A stretch of 64,000 nucleotides of DNA from an uncultured Lachnospiraceae bacterium (GTDB lineage: Bacteria; Bacillota; Clostridia; Lachnospirales; Lachnospiraceae). The notes below the pieces were generated by a model that was given only the letters and a program-made list of their open reading frames with translations, did not search any database and had not been told where the DNA came from. The DNA lies in NCBI GenBank assembly GCA_902786205.1, contig CADABQ010000010.1, positions 61,273 to 125,272 of the forward strand, written 5' to 3'. Positions within the stretch are counted from its first letter, which is position 1. Each line of letters starts with the position of its first letter. A program made the position numbers and the translations under genes. Of the stretch, positions 46,527 through 57,531 are shown one piece after another.

Positions 46527-46645
46527 CTGTTTGGAGCACATCTATATCTATACAATTTGATTGTTTTACTTGTGGATATAAAAAAAGTTGTATATACGTG
46601 GCTGGATAATAGTGTCATAAGTAAAATGTTTTCCTAAAAAAAAGA

Positions 46646-46674
46646 TTGACATTTCACAGAAAAGAAATTATAAT
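46646..46674 (+). promoter_or_regulatory. Promoter of rpsL-rpsG
   Basis: Consensus TTGACA at 46646-46651 and TATAAT at 46669-46674 with a 17-bp spacer, the strongest promoter in the window. Confidence 0.88.
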
Positions 46675-46771
46675 GCAGATAGCATGCGTTTTGTGTGCAG
46701 AGTTTTCAGCGGTGCAACCTCACCAATGAAGACAGTCACTAGATGATAATAACCACAGGAGGTGAAAATTA

Positions 46772-47191
46772 ATGCCAACTTTTAACCAATTAGTAAGAAA
46801 AGGAAGAAAGACATTAGAGAAGAAGTCAAATTCTCCAGCTTTACAGAGAGGATACAATTCTTTAAATAAGAAGGCAACAAACACTTCTTCACCACAAAAG
46901 AGAGGTGTGTGTACAGCTGTTAGAACTGCTACACCTAAGAAGCCTAACTCAGCTCTTAGAAAGATTGCCAGAGTTCGTCTTTCAAACGGTATCGAAGTAA
47001 CAAGTTATATCCCAGGTGAAGGACATAACTTACAGGAACATAGTGTTGTTCTTATCAGAGGTGGTCGTGTAAAGGACTTACCAGGTACAAGATACCATGT
47101 TGTTAGAGGTACACTTGATACAGCAGGTGTTGCTAACAGAAAACAGGCTCGTTCTAAGTATGGAGCTAAGAGACCTAAAGACGCAAAGTAA
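46772..47191 (+). CDS. rpsL: 30S ribosomal protein S12
   Basis: The 139-residue decoding-centre protein has [20 protein letters not shown] and [17 protein letters not shown] intact, with lysines at both classical streptomycin-resistance positions, so it looks streptomycin-sensitive. CAGGAGGTG precedes ATG 46772. First gene of the str cluster with its own strong promoter. Confidence 0.98.
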   Translation: MPTFNQLVRKGRKTLEKKSNSPALQRGYNSLNKKATNTSSPQKRGVCTAVRTATPKKPNSALRKIARVRLSNGIEVTSYIPGEGHNLQEHSVVLIRGGRVKDLPGTRYHVVRGTLDTAGVANRKQARSKYGAKRPKDAK

Positions 47192-47222
47192 TAGGTTAAT
47201 TGAAACTAATTCAATACACTAA

Positions 47223-47867
<645 letters not shown>

Positions 47868-47932
47868 TATCGCCATAGTTCGCATATGTGTAACTACGAG
47901 CTACTAGCAGGATGAGATACATTTGCGAATTG

Positions 47933-47962
47933 ACCGCCTGCCAGATGCGCAGGCGGTTTTTT
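47933..47962 (+). terminator. Terminator between rpsG and fusA
   Basis: ACCGCCTGC pairs with GCAGGCGGT (short loop) and six T follow. Its presence separates rpsL-rpsG from fusA, which in many bacteria share one transcript. Confidence 0.82.
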
Positions 47963-48126
47963 GCTTTATAGTTCGTTTTCTATAGAGCAAGCTGTTCTAC
48001 GAAATTTACAGAGAAGAACGAATTGTTTCGCAAAATTGCGAAATGGATTGAGATGAATAAGTGCAATAGCGCTTAAAAATAGAAATATATATGCAAAGCA
48101 TAAATATAAAAAAGGAGGAAAAACCG

Positions 48127-50244
48127 TTGGCTGGAAGAGAATACGCGTTATCAGAAACAAGAAATATCGGTATTATGGCACATATTGATGCTGGTAAAAC
48201 AACAACAACAGAACGTATTTTATACTATACAGGTGTAAACCATAAAATTGGTGATACACATGATGGTAATGCAACCATGGACTGGATGGAGCAGGAACAG
48301 GAAAGAGGTATCACAATTACTTCTGCTGCTACAACATGTCACTGGACATTACAAAAAGAGGGTAAACCAATGCCAGGTGCAAAAGAGCATCGTATTAACA
48401 TTATTGATACACCGGGACACGTTGACTTTACTGTAGAGGTAGAGCGTTCCCTTCGTGTATTAGATAGTGCAATCGGTGTATTCTGTGCTAAGGGTGGTGT
48501 TGAACCTCAGTCAGAAAATGTATGGCGTCAGGCAGACACATACAATGTACCACGTATGGCATTCATCAACAAGATGGATATCCTTGGTGCAGATTTCTAC
48601 GGTGCAGTAGAACAGATTAAGACAAGATTAGGAAAGAATGCAATTTGCCTTCAGTTACCAATTGGTAAAGAGGATGACTTCAAGGGAATTATTGACTTGT
48701 TTGAGATGCAGGCTTACATCTACAATGATGATAAGGGTGATGATATCTCAATCGTAGAGATCCCAGAAGATATGAAGGACGATGCAGAATTATATCATAC
48801 AGAATTAGTAGAGAAGATCTGCGAATTAGATGATGATTTAATGATGGAATATTTAGAGGGTGAAGAACCTTCTGTAGAATCTATGAAGGCAGCTTTAAGA
48901 AAAGCTACTTGTGAATGTAAGGCAGTACCTGTTTGTTGTGGTTCTGCATACAAGAACAAGGGTGTTCAGAAACTTCTTGATGCCGTTATCGAATATTTAC
49001 CAGCTCCTACAGACATTCCTGCTATTAAGGGTGTTGACGAAGATGGTAATGAAGTTGAGAGACATTCATCTGATGAAGAACCATTCTCAGCTTTAGCATT
49101 CAAGATTATGGCTGACCCATTTGTTGGTAAGCTTGCATTCTTTAGAGTTTACTCAGGAACAATGAACGCTGGTTCTTATGTTCTTAACTCTACAAAGAAT
49201 AAGAAAGAACGTGTTGGACGTATCCTTCAGATGCATGCCAATAAGAGAGAAGAGTTAGATAAGGTATACGCTGGTGATATCGCAGCTGCAGTAGGATTTA
49301 AGATTACTACAACTGGTGATACAATCTGTGATGAAAAGGCTCCAGTTATCTTAGAGTCTATGGAATTCCCAGAACCAGTTATCGAGCTTGCTATCGAGCC
49401 TAAGACAAAGAATGATCAAGGTAAGATGGGTGAAGCTTTAGCAAAACTTGCTGAAGAAGATCCTACATTCCGTCAGCATACAGATGAGGAAACAGGTCAA
49501 ACAATCATCGCTGGTATGGGTGAGCTTCACTTAGAGATCATCGTTGACCGTTTGTTACGTGAGTTTAAGGTAGAAGCTAACGTTGGTGCTCCTCAGGTTG
49601 CATACAAAGAAACATTTACTAAGACAGTTGAAGTAGATAGTAAGTATGCTAAGCAGTCTGGTGGACGTGGTCAGTACGGACACTGTAAAGTTAGATTTGA
49701 GCCAATGGATGCCAATGGTGAAGAGTTATTTAAGTTTGACTCTACTGTAGTTGGTGGTGCTATTCCTAAGGAATACATCCCAGCAGTTGGTGAAGGTATT
49801 GAAGAAGCTGCTCAGGCAGGTATCCTTGCAGGTTTCCCTGTACTTGGTGTACATGCTACTGTATATGATGGTTCTTACCATGAAGTCGATTCATCTGAAA
49901 TGGCATTCCACATTGCAGGATCTATGGCATTTAAGGAAGCTATGCAGAAAGCAGGAGCCGTACTTCTTGAGCCTATCATGAAGGTTGAAGTTACTATGCC
50001 AGAAGAGTATATGGGTGATGTTATCGGTGATATTAACTCACGTCGTGGACGTATTGAAGGTATGGATGACTTAGGCGGTGGAAAAATCGTTAGAGGATTT
50101 GTACCTTTGGCTGAAATGTTTGGTTATTCTACAGACCTTCGTTCAAGAACACAGGGTCGTGGTAACTACTCAATGTTCTTTGAAAAGTATGAGCCTTGTC
50201 CAAAGTCTGTACAGGATAAGATTCTTTCTCAGAAGAACGCGTAG
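48127..50244 (+). CDS. fusA: Elongation factor G (TTG start)
   Basis: The 705-residue translocation GTPase starts at TTG 48127. AAAGGAGG ends about 9 bp before it and the product then begins [20 protein letters not shown], matching EF-G N-termini. The only upstream ATG (48091) precedes the ribosome site and adds 12 unrelated residues. G1 is [10 protein letters not shown]3 DTPGHVDF and G4 NKMD. Domain IV loops include [10 protein letters not shown]. It is a single fusA-type EF-G with no unusual changes noticed. Confidence 0.97.
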   Translation: MAGREYALSETRNIGIMAHIDAGKTTTTERILYYTGVNHKIGDTHDGNATMDWMEQEQERGITITSAATTCHWTLQKEGKPMPGAKEHRINIIDTPGHVDFTVEVERSLRVLDSAIGVFCAKGGVEPQSENVWRQADTYNVPRMAFINKMDILGADFYGAVEQIKTRLGKNAICLQLPIGKEDDFKGIIDLFEMQAYIYNDDKGDDISIVEIPEDMKDDAELYHTELVEKICELDDDLMMEYLEGEEPSVESMKAALRKATCECKAVPVCCGSAYKNKGVQKLLDAVIEYLPAPTDIPAIKGVDEDGNEVERHSSDEEPFSALAFKIMADPFVGKLAFFRVYSGTMNAGSYVLNSTKNKKERVGRILQMHANKREELDKVYAGDIAAAVGFKITTTGDTICDEKAPVILESMEFPEPVIELAIEPKTKNDQGKMGEALAKLAEEDPTFRQHTDEETGQTIIAGMGELHLEIIVDRLLREFKVEANVGAPQVAYKETFTKTVEVDSKYAKQSGGRGQYGHCKVRFEPMDANGEELFKFDSTVVGGAIPKEYIPAVGEGIEEAAQAGILAGFPVLGVHATVYDGSYHEVDSSEMAFHIAGSMAFKEAMQKAGAVLLEPIMKVEVTMPEEYMGDVIGDINSRRGRIEGMDDLGGGKIVRGFVPLAEMFGYSTDLRSRTQGRGNYSMFFEKYEPCPKSVQDKILSQKNA

Positions 50245-50268
50245 TTATAGGAAAATCATAAAAAGTGC

Positions 50269-50297
50269 TTGAAAAAAGCACAAACATGAAATATAAT
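50269..50297 (+). promoter_or_regulatory. Promoter of tuf
   Basis: TTGAAA at 50269-50274 and TATAAT at 50292-50297 are separated by 17 bp. A leader hairpin GCGTCAAGCC/GGGCTTGACGC follows at about 50310-50336 without a T tract. Confidence 0.82.
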
Positions 50298-50405
50298 ATA
50301 GAGTATGTGGCGTCAAGCCGTTCAGGGCTTGACGCATTGAAACTAAAAATAATTCCCAATAAGGGAAAATATGCATATGCATATAAATAAAAGGAGGATA
50401 TAAAA

Positions 50406-51593
50406 ATGGCAAAAGCTAAGTTTGAGAGAAACAAACCACATTGTAACATCGGTACTATCGGTCACGTTGACCATGGTAAGACAACATTAACAGCTGCAAT
50501 TACAAAGACTCTTGCTGCAAGAGTAGAAGGTAACGCTGCTGTAGATTTCGAAAACATCGATAAGGCTCCAGAAGAAAGAGAAAGAGGTATTACTATCTCT
50601 ACAGCTCACGTTGAGTATGAGACAAAGAAGAGACATTACGCTCACGTTGACTGCCCAGGACATGCCGATTACGTTAAGAACATGATCACTGGTGCTGCTC
50701 AGATGGATGGAGCTATCCTTGTTGTTGCTGCAACTGATGGTGTTATGGCTCAGACTAAGGAGCATATCTTATTATCTCGTCAGGTAGGTGTTCCTTATAT
50801 CGTAGTATTCATGAACAAGTGCGATATGGTTGATGACGAAGAATTATTAGAGTTAGTAGAAATGGAAATCACAGAGCAGTTAGCTGAGTATGATTTCAAT
50901 GACTGCCCAATCATCAAGGGATCAGCTTTAAAAGCATTAGAAGATCCTAACGGTGAGTGGGGAGACAAGATCATGGAGCTTATGGACACTGTTGATGAGT
51001 ATATTCCAGATCCACAGCGTGATACAGATAAGCCATTCGTAATGCCTATCGAAGATGTATTCTCAATCACAGGTCGTGGTACAGTTGCTACTGGTAGAGT
51101 AGAAGCTGGTGTTCTTCATATGTCTGACGAAGTTGAAATCGTTGGTATTAAGGAAGAAGTTCAGAAGTCTGTTGTAACTGGTATCGAAATGTTCCGTAAG
51201 CTTCTTGATGAGGCTCAGGCTGGAGATAACATCGGTGTTCTTCTTCGTGGTATCAACAGAACTGATATCGAAAGAGGACAGGTTCTTGCTCAGCCAGGTA
51301 CTTTAACATGCCATACAAAGTTTACAGCTCAGGTATACGTTTTAACAAAGGATGAAGGTGGACGTCATACACCTTTCTTCAACAACTATAGACCACAGTT
51401 CTACTTCAGAACAACTGATGTTACTGGTGTTATCGAATTACCTGCTGGTACAGAAATGTGCATGCCTGGTGATAACGTAGAAATGACTATCGAGTTAATT
51501 CACCCAGTAGCTATGGCTCAGGGGCTTACATTCGCTATCCGTGAAGGTGGACGTACAGTAGGTTCTGGTCGTGTTGCTACAGTTATCGACTAA
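50406..51593 (+). CDS. tuf: Elongation factor Tu
   Basis: This 395-residue GTPase delivers aminoacyl-t[12 protein letters not shown] (about residues 19-27), [12 protein letters not shown] and NKCDMVDD are the G motifs. Length and sequence are normal. AAGGAGG precedes ATG 50406 and the gene has its own promoter, leader hairpin and strong terminator. Confidence 0.99.
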   Translation: MAKAKFERNKPHCNIGTIGHVDHGKTTLTAAITKTLAARVEGNAAVDFENIDKAPEERERGITISTAHVEYETKKRHYAHVDCPGHADYVKNMITGAAQMDGAILVVAATDGVMAQTKEHILLSRQVGVPYIVVFMNKCDMVDDEELLELVEMEITEQLAEYDFNDCPIIKGSALKALEDPNGEWGDKIMELMDTVDEYIPDPQRDTDKPFVMPIEDVFSITGRGTVATGRVEAGVLHMSDEVEIVGIKEEVQKSVVTGIEMFRKLLDEAQAGDNIGVLLRGINRTDIERGQVLAQPGTLTCHTKFTAQVYVLTKDEGGRHTPFFNNYRPQFYFRTTDVTGVIELPAGTEMCMPGDNVEMTIELIHPVAMAQGLTFAIREGGRTVGSGRVATVID

Positions 51594-51650
51594 TTAAATC
51601 TTTATATAGATTCGTTACCATAAGGTAACATTGTATTCAAGCGCAAGATA

Positions 51651-51682
51651 CCCCGGAAACAGTAATGTTTCCGGGGTTTTCT
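51651..51682 (+). terminator. Terminator after tuf
   Basis: CCCCGGAAAC(A) pairs with (T)GTTTCCGGGG and four T follow. A smaller hairpin GTTACC/GGTAAC precedes it. Confidence 0.88.
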
Positions 51683-51744
51683 GTTAAGAAATTATTTGGC
51701 TCCTTGTCAAAATGTAAAGGATTTTGAAAGTATAGTTTAATGAT

Positions 51745-51785
51745 AAGCCGTTCGGAGCGAGAATATGCCGAACGGCTTTATTATT
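51745..51785 (+). terminator. Second terminator downstream of tuf
   Basis: AAGCCGTTCG pairs with CGAACGGCTT, followed by TATTATT. It backs up the tuf terminator. Confidence 0.7.
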
Positions 51786-51827
51786 GGCTCTTTGTCAAGG
51801 GTGAGGGTAACCCAATTTTATAGTGTA

Positions 51828-51851
51828 GCAATAACATTTGTATGTTATTGC
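51828..51851. repeat. 10-bp inverted repeat
   Basis: GCAATAACAT and ATGTTATTGC are separated by TTGT, in a gene-free stretch between tuf and the chemoreceptor. No T tract. It could be an operator or hairpin. Confidence 0.5.
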
Positions 51852-51900
51852 GTACATTTTGCAGAGTAATTTGTTCTATAGAACGCACACTAAGAGAAAT

Positions 51901-51957
51901 AAAAACAGAACGCATTGATTCTGCCATTACGGCATATCAAGGCGTTCTGTTTTTCGT
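51901..51957. terminator. Bidirectional terminator before the chemoreceptor 3' end
   Basis: AAAACAGAACGC pairs with GCGTTCTGTTTT. It serves the minus-strand chemoreceptor. Confidence 0.75.
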
Positions 51958-51994
51958 TAATGTAGACAGGGGACTATTACCTCTGTACAGGATA

Positions 51995-54103
51995 CTATTT
52001 TAATATATCTACGACTTCTTTCAACAGTAAAGTTGCCTCTTTACTTTGTGTAGTCAAAGCTACATTTTTACCAGTATCTGCAGCCATATCTGATGTTTTA
52101 TTGGCAATTTGTGTTACACCAATGGAGGCTTCTTCTGTTGCCTGAGAGATGCCATGAATAGCATCTGAAATACTATTGATAGCAGTTAATAATGATACAA
52201 TGTTTTGGTTGATTATACCCATATCATTTTCAAAAATTACGGCATCACTATAATACTCTTTTCCAAGTTCTGTAAAGTTTTTGTAATCTTGTAATACTGT
52301 TTTTTCTAGGAAGTCGGTAATTTCAGTGATGCATTCTTTCATTCCAGAAACAGCATTTGTAACATCGATGATAATTGTATTGATATCATCCACTGTTGTT
52401 ACTGTTTGGTTTGCTAAGTGTCCAATTTCTCCGGCAACAACGGCAAAACCTTTTCCAACCTCACCAGCTCGTGCGGCCTCAATGGAAGCGTTTAGAGCAA
52501 GTAAATTAGTTTGTTCAGAGATATCTATAATGGAATTGGTAAGTTCGTTGATTTTTTCTACAGACTTGGATTGTTCAATTGCTGTGGATGCTTTTTCTTC
52601 AACTATTTGATACATATGCATCGTGCGTTCTACAGCTTCTTGCGTTGTATCCTGCAATTCTTCCGCGTGTGATTTGATCTCCTCGGAGTTACTTTGTCCT
52701 GTCATGCTGGACTGTTTAATATCATTTGCCTGTTTGGTAATTTGGTCAATATTTTGCAAAACATCTTGTGCGGATGTGGAAGCCTCTTCCATAGAAGCTG
52801 CAAGTTCTTGAGTTACAGCGGAATTGTCTTCACATGCTTGGTTAATATGGTTGGATGTATCGGTTAAAATATTCATGCTAGAATCTATGTTTTCATAGGC
52901 ATTTTGTATCTTTTCGGTTATATTTTTTAATTCCTCACGCATATGCAGTAATGCAGCAGCAATTGCACCAATTTCATTGTTTAGTTTTAAAATTTCCTGT
53001 TCTTTTGCATGTGGTTTAAAATCAAATTTAGCAGTTGCTTGGACGATTTCAAGAATAGGTTTTAATGGTTTTGCAATTACTCTACTCATGATCAAACCAA
53101 TAATAGTTGCGATAAATAATGCAGCAAATTGTGCAAGGATCACACCTGTCTGCAAATTTTTTACATCGCTTAATACTTCTTTCATAGGAGCAGTTAAAAA
53201 CAGCTTCATACCATTGTTTAGAGTATAAGAGTAAGCAATTTTATCTTTTCCGTTATAAGAGTAACGCAGAACATCTTTATTATTTTTTGCATGCATGTAT
53301 TTTAGTAGTTTACGTACACCCGCATCTTTGTTATCGTTCAAGGATGTATTGATTTTCAGCTCATTATGTTGCAAGATGGTATCATTTTTTGTGGCAAGAA
53401 AAGAACTTCCTGTTTTATAAATCGTATCCTTTTTTACAATATTTTGTAATTCCGATACATCAATATCCATACCAACAATACCATACGATTCGCCGTCAAT
53501 ATAAATTGGTACAACATAGGATATCATATAAACTCCTAGGTTAGAATTTTCATAAGGTTCCATCCAAATAGGAGCTTTATTTGCGACTGGAATATAATAC
53601 CATCCCACATGTTCTGTATCATCTGGATCATACATACTAAAATCGGTTGGTGTCAATTTTTGAAACTTACTAGATTGATTTTCCCTGGAATAAAACAGAC
53701 CGGAAGTAGGTTCTGTAAATTCTGGATTATAACGGATATAGCAAGTTAATGCACCTTCGGTATGATTTCCAAATTCTAATAAAGTATTTTCCATTTTCTT
53801 CGTGTAGGCATCTACATATTTTTTATCTGTTCGGAACGCTTTTGGATCATCGAGTTCTCGAAGTACGATATCATATAAAGTGTCTACCGATTGTTGTATT
53901 CTGGATAATACAGCATCAATTTCTTCTCCGTTTTTTTGCGCAGAAATCATGATGTTTTGTTTTGCATCATTTTCTGCAATCTTTTGTGAGTTTGCAATTG
54001 CAATAGAACCGCAGACAACACTGGAAAGTAATGCAACTGCAACTACGATAATGACTAAACTTTTTTTCATAGAACCATATTTTTTACGCGTTTTTTTTAC
54101 CAT
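51995..54103 (-). CDS. Methyl-accepting chemotaxis protein with dCache sensor
   Basis: This 702-residue chemoreceptor has TM1 at about residues 14-34 and an extracytoplasmic double-Cache domain (about 40-310; landmarks [37 protein letters not shown]). TM2 is at about 318-342, followed by a HAMP-like linker and a signalling hairpin with [20 protein letters not shown] at about residues 540-559. dCache domains commonly bind amino acids, but the ligand is not predictable. It stands alone with no che operon in the window; the free signalling domain at 2054 is the only other chemotaxis-type gene. Confidence 0.95.
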   Translation of the reverse strand: MVKKTRKKYGSMKKSLVIIVVAVALLSSVVCGSIAIANSQKIAENDAKQNIMISAQKNGEEIDAVLSRIQQSVDTLYDIVLRELDDPKAFRTDKKYVDAYTKKMENTLLEFGNHTEGALTCYIRYNPEFTEPTSGLFYSRENQSSKFQKLTPTDFSMYDPDDTEHVGWYYIPVANKAPIWMEPYENSNLGVYMISYVVPIYIDGESYGIVGMDIDVSELQNIVKKDTIYKTGSSFLATKNDTILQHNELKINTSLNDNKDAGVRKLLKYMHAKNNKDVLRYSYNGKDKIAYSYTLNNGMKLFLTAPMKEVLSDVKNLQTGVILAQFAALFIATIIGLIMSRVIAKPLKPILEIVQATAKFDFKPHAKEQEILKLNNEIGAIAAALLHMREELKNITEKIQNAYENIDSSMNILTDTSNHINQACEDNSAVTQELAASMEEASTSAQDVLQNIDQITKQANDIKQSSMTGQSNSEEIKSHAEELQDTTQEAVERTMHMYQIVEEKASTAIEQSKSVEKINELTNSIIDISEQTNLLALNASIEAARAGEVGKGFAVVAGEIGHLANQTVTTVDDINTIIIDVTNAVSGMKECITEITDFLEKTVLQDYKNFTELGKEYYSDAVIFENDMGIINQNIVSLLTAINSISDAIHGISQATEEASIGVTQIANKTSDMAADTGKNVALTTQSKEATLLLKEVVDILK

Positions 54104-54192
54104 ACAAGCTTCCTCCCCCTTAAAATTTTACTACCAATAAAGTGCAATTTTTTGCTTTTGAAATAGGTAGCTTAAAAAATCGTTTTGTAGGT

Positions 54193-54283
54193 TGTAACAA
54201 CCCGACTAAATAGAAATGTCATTTCATTGCCTTTGGTCTGCAAGCATTTCTATCATCATTTCTATTCGCCTGGACTGTTGCTA
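54193..54283. mobile_element. Degenerate MITE family copy
   Basis: It begins GTAACAACCCGAC and ends CGCCTGGACTGTTGC, an imperfect version of the family TIRs. The interior contains AATAGAAATG and TCTGCAAGCA as in the copy at 1-122. The flanks do not give a clean 8-bp duplication, so this is an older insertion. Confidence 0.55.
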
Positions 54284-54440
54284 TATGTTCTATATGTAGT
54301 TACCCTTACGTAATATTTTACCATATTATGTAATTTGCTGTCAAATAACGCATATCATGAATATACATCATAAAACTTGAATATTAACTTAAAAAAATTG
54401 AAAAATAGATATAATAGAAATAAAGGGTAATAGTGTTCTA

Positions 54441-54470
54441 ATAGACGGATTGCAAATATCCTTGACTTAT
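54441..54470. repeat. GCGGATTGCGAATATC-family tail
   Basis: AGACGGATTGCAAATATC followed by CTTGACTTAT, identical in layout to the tails at 14150 and 27326. No hairpin part is present. Confidence 0.5.
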
Positions 54471-54500
54471 TAGTATTTATAAAATATGGAAAGACAATAG

Positions 54501-54529
54501 TTACAAAAAGAGATTGGGTATGATACAAT
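54501..54529 (+). promoter_or_regulatory. Promoter of the NSS transporter gene
   Basis: TTACAA at 54501-54506 and TACAAT at 54524-54529, 17-bp spacer, 33 bp before the start codon. Confidence 0.6.
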
Positions 54530-54561
54530 AGAAGCATATAATTTAAGAAGGGAGAGTTTTT

Positions 54562-56046
54562 ATGCAAAAAAAGGGGCGAGAAAAGTTTACGTCCAGAATG
54601 GGATTTATTTTGGTTTCTGCCGGTTGTGCAGTAGGATTGGGAAATGTATGGAAGTTTCCATATATTTGCGGCATCAATGGAGGTGCCATTTTTATTTTAT
54701 TGTATTTATTCTGCTTACTTTTATTGGGATTGCCAATTTTGATTTGTGAGTTTGCCGTAGGTCGAGGAAGTGGAAAGAGTATTGGAAGTGCATTGCGAGA
54801 ATTAAGTCCGCAAGGGACACGATGGAAAGTGTATCGTTGGTTTCCATTTATGGGAAATTATCTGCTTATGATGTTTTATACTATGGTAGCAGGTTGGATG
54901 CTATATTATCTATATATTATGGCAGCCGGAAAGATTAATCAGGAGAGTAGTGCGGCGGTAAAAGAAACCTTTGAGCAGTTGTTGGCATCTCCACAGACGA
55001 TGTTGGCATTTACTTTTCTTGTTGTAGCGATGTGTATTGGTGTCTGTGCGTTAGGGGTACAAAATGGTGTAGAAAAGATAAGTAAAGTGATGATGACATT
55101 GCTAATTGTGCTTATGGTTGTTATGGCGATTAATTCTTTAGTTTTAAAGAACAGTGAGGAAGGATTGAAGTTCTATTTAGTTCCGAACTTTGAACATATG
55201 AAGGAGCGTGGATTTGGAAATATTTTCTTTGATGCTATGACACACGCCTTTTTTACGTTAAGTGTCGGTATGGGTTCTATGGCAATTTTTGGTAGTTATT
55301 TAACAAAAGAGAGAAGACTGACTGGAGAAGCATTGCATGTAACATTTTTAGATACTGCCATTGCATTGATGGCGGGCATTATTATCATACCAGCATGTTT
55401 CGCTTATGGAGTAAAACCAGATGCGGGACCATCCCTGTTGTTTATTACATTACCAAATGTATTTCAACATATGTTTGGAGGACGAATCTGGGGAACCATG
55501 TTCTTTGTCTTTATGTCCTTTGCCGCCTTATCTACGGTAATAGCTGTATTTGAAAATATTATTGCTATGACAGTAGATTTGCTTGGATGGGAAAGAAAGA
55601 AGGCACTTCTTGTAAATTTAGTTGGTATTTTTTTGCTATCTATTCCAGCTATATTAGGATATAATATATGGTCTGGTGTGCAAATTATGGGAAGTGGAAC
55701 CACGATTATGGATTTTGAGGACTTTTTAGTTTCCTATAATATTCTTCCGTTAGGTAGTCTTTTGGTTGTTTTATTTTGTACAAGAGACAATGGCTGGGGA
55801 TTTGATAATTTTGTGGAGGAAGTAGATACAGGTGTAGGAAGAAAATTTCCAAGAGGGATTCGCAACTATATGAAATATGTATTGCCACTGATTATTTTAG
55901 TAATCTATTTTAAAGGATATTACGATACGTTTGCACCAAAGGGAATAAAGGTATTGGGAATTTGGATGACGGTTGCCGTATTATTAGTAGCATTGATTTT
56001 ATATTGTGCATCGGGAAAAGGAAAGACGGATAAAGCATCTAATTAA
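54562..56046 (+). CDS. Sodium-dependent transporter, NSS/SNF family
   Basis: The 494-residue inner-membrane symporter is of the LeuT/Tyt1/MhsT type with about 12 hydrophobic segments. The signature TM1 reads RMGFILVSAGCAVGLGNVWK, then FPYICGINGGAIFIL, containing the unwound substrate- and sodium-binding region. TM6 is FTLSVGMGSMAIFGSY. It probably imports an amino acid with sodium; specificity cannot be read. AAGGGAGAG precedes ATG 54562. It has its own promoter, and a 29-bp MITE relic lies just after the gene. Confidence 0.95.
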   Translation: MQKKGREKFTSRMGFILVSAGCAVGLGNVWKFPYICGINGGAIFILLYLFCLLLLGLPILICEFAVGRGSGKSIGSALRELSPQGTRWKVYRWFPFMGNYLLMMFYTMVAGWMLYYLYIMAAGKINQESSAAVKETFEQLLASPQTMLAFTFLVVAMCIGVCALGVQNGVEKISKVMMTLLIVLMVVMAINSLVLKNSEEGLKFYLVPNFEHMKERGFGNIFFDAMTHAFFTLSVGMGSMAIFGSYLTKERRLTGEALHVTFLDTAIALMAGIIIIPACFAYGVKPDAGPSLLFITLPNVFQHMFGGRIWGTMFFVFMSFAALSTVIAVFENIIAMTVDLLGWERKKALLVNLVGIFLLSIPAILGYNIWSGVQIMGSGTTIMDFEDFLVSYNILPLGSLLVVLFCTRDNGWGFDNFVEEVDTGVGRKFPRGIRNYMKYVLPLIILVIYFKGYYDTFAPKGIKVLGIWMTVAVLLVALILYCASGKGKTDKASN

Positions 56047-56063
56047 AAAAAATAGGTTTTTGA

Positions 56064-56092
56064 GTAACATTTCTGCCCGGCTGAACTGTTAC
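56064..56092. mobile_element. 29-bp minimal MITE with 8-bp target duplication
   Basis: It comprises the outer 6 bp of the left end (GTAACA) joined to 23 bp of the right end (ending CCCGGCTGAACTGTTAC). Perfect 8-bp duplications GTTTTTGA lie at 56056-56063 and 56093-56100. It has the same total length (29 bp) as the relic at 2594 but a different internal junction. Confidence 0.82.
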
Positions 56093-56190
56093 GTTTTTGA
56101 AGTGTCTGTCGTTTATTTGGGTGATTACAAAACTCAATTTACACTGAAAATTTTTGTGCAGAACTTACGTTTAAAAAAAGGAGAAATTTT

Positions 56191-57006
56191 ATGAAGTATG
56201 CGTTTACACATGGCGGAAGGTTTCATGCAGATGATGTTTTTTCCGCTGCATTATTAACAATGTTATATCCAGATATTGAAATCCAAAGAGGATTTGAGAT
56301 ACCTGAGGATTTTGATGGAATTGTATTTGATATAGGATTTGGAAAATACGATCATCACCAACAGGATAGAAGAGTGCGTGAAAATGGTGTGCCCTATGCT
56401 GCATTTGGTTTGCTCTGGGAGGAATACGGAACAAAATTTCTAAAAGAAGAAATGGCGAAGAAGTTTGATGAAAAGTTTATACAGCCATTGGATGAAGCTG
56501 ATAATACGGGATGTAAAAATGAAATTGCGGAAGTAATTGGTTCTTTTAATCCTGGATGGAATGAAGAGTTGGAGCCAGATACCTGTTTTGAAGAGGCAAA
56601 ACAGGTTGCCATTCAAATTTTAAAACGAAAATTTGCTTATTTAAGAGGCGAAGAAGAGGCAGAATGCATTGTTGCAGAAGCAATAAAAAAGGTTACGGAC
56701 CATATATTGGTTTTGGAACAATTTGTTCCTTGGAAGAAACAGGTTGCAGGAACAGAGATTGATTTTGTTATTTATCCGTCTAAGCGTGGTGGTTACAATG
56801 CACAGGCGGTACCAATTTCCGAAGAAAATCCAGAATTAAAATATCGTTTTCCAGAGGAATGGGGCGGAAAGGATGCGGAGGAACTGCAAAAACTAAGTGG
56901 AATTGCCACCTTAACTTTTTGCCATAACTCTGGCTTTTTGATAGCAACACAGACCTTTGAAGATGCAAAATTGGCCTGTAAAATGGCAAAGGAGAAAATA
57001 GAATAG
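56191..57006 (+). CDS. MYG1-family (UPF0160) putative metal-dependent nuclease/hydrolase
   Basis: This 271-residue cytoplasmic protein has THGGRFHADDVFSAALL at the start and DIGFGKYDHHQ at about residues 48-58, the metal-binding HxxxFHxDD and DHH features of the MYG1 family, related to DHH phosphoesterases. Eukaryotic MYG1 is a 3'-5' RNA exonuclease; the bacterial role is not established. AAAGGAG precedes ATG 56191. It leads an operon with a deoxyinosine glycosylase (26 bp gap) and a VanZ-like protein. Confidence 0.88.
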   Translation: MKYAFTHGGRFHADDVFSAALLTMLYPDIEIQRGFEIPEDFDGIVFDIGFGKYDHHQQDRRVRENGVPYAAFGLLWEEYGTKFLKEEMAKKFDEKFIQPLDEADNTGCKNEIAEVIGSFNPGWNEELEPDTCFEEAKQVAIQILKRKFAYLRGEEEAECIVAEAIKKVTDHILVLEQFVPWKKQVAGTEIDFVIYPSKRGGYNAQAVPISEENPELKYRFPEEWGGKDAEELQKLSGIATLTFCHNSGFLIATQTFEDAKLACKMAKEKIE

Positions 57007-57032
57007 TTTGCAAGAGTTAAGGAGAGTTAAGT

Positions 57033-57518
57033 ATGCTTACACATCAGAAACATAATATAGAGCCAGTGTTTGACGAAAATTCCAAAGTATTGATTCTGGG
57101 TTCCTTTCCATCTGTAAAATCCAGAGAAAGTGCTTTCTTTTATGGACATCCGCAAAATCGTTTTTGGAAAATTCTGGCAGAGATATTTTGTGAACCAGTT
57201 CCGCAAACAGTAGAAGAGAAAAAAGAACTATTATTAAAACACAATATTGCAGTTTGGGATGTGATTGCATCCTGTGATATTGAAGGCTCCTCTGATAGCT
57301 CTATCAAAAATGTAGTTCCGAATGACATTGGAATTATTTTAGAACAGGCGGATATTCAAAGGATTTGCTTAAATGGAGGAACGGCATACCGTTTGTTTTG
57401 CAAGTATCATAAGGAGAGTGGATTACCTCCCATACAGCAACTTCCGTCGAGTAGCCCTGCCAATGCGAGGTATCGGTTGGCTGATTTAGTGGAGGCGTGG
57501 AAGAAAGTTCTACTATAA
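57033..57518 (+). CDS. DNA-deoxyinosine (hypoxanthine) glycosylase, UDG superfamily
   Basis: This 161-residue enzyme is predicted to remove deaminated adenine (hypoxanthine) from DNA. LILGSFPSVKSRESAFFYGHPQNRFW at about residues 19-44 is characteristic of the family, and LPSSSPANARY near residues 137-147 is the second conserved loop. It sits 26 bp after the MYG1-like gene and 13 bp before the VanZ-like gene, so the three are an operon. It is distinct from the broken glycosylase-like gene at 27980. Confidence 0.9.
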   Translation: MLTHQKHNIEPVFDENSKVLILGSFPSVKSRESAFFYGHPQNRFWKILAEIFCEPVPQTVEEKKELLLKHNIAVWDVIASCDIEGSSDSSIKNVVPNDIGIILEQADIQRICLNGGTAYRLFCKYHKESGLPPIQQLPSSSPANARYRLADLVEAWKKVLL

Positions 57519-57531
57519 GAAAGGAAAAAGA

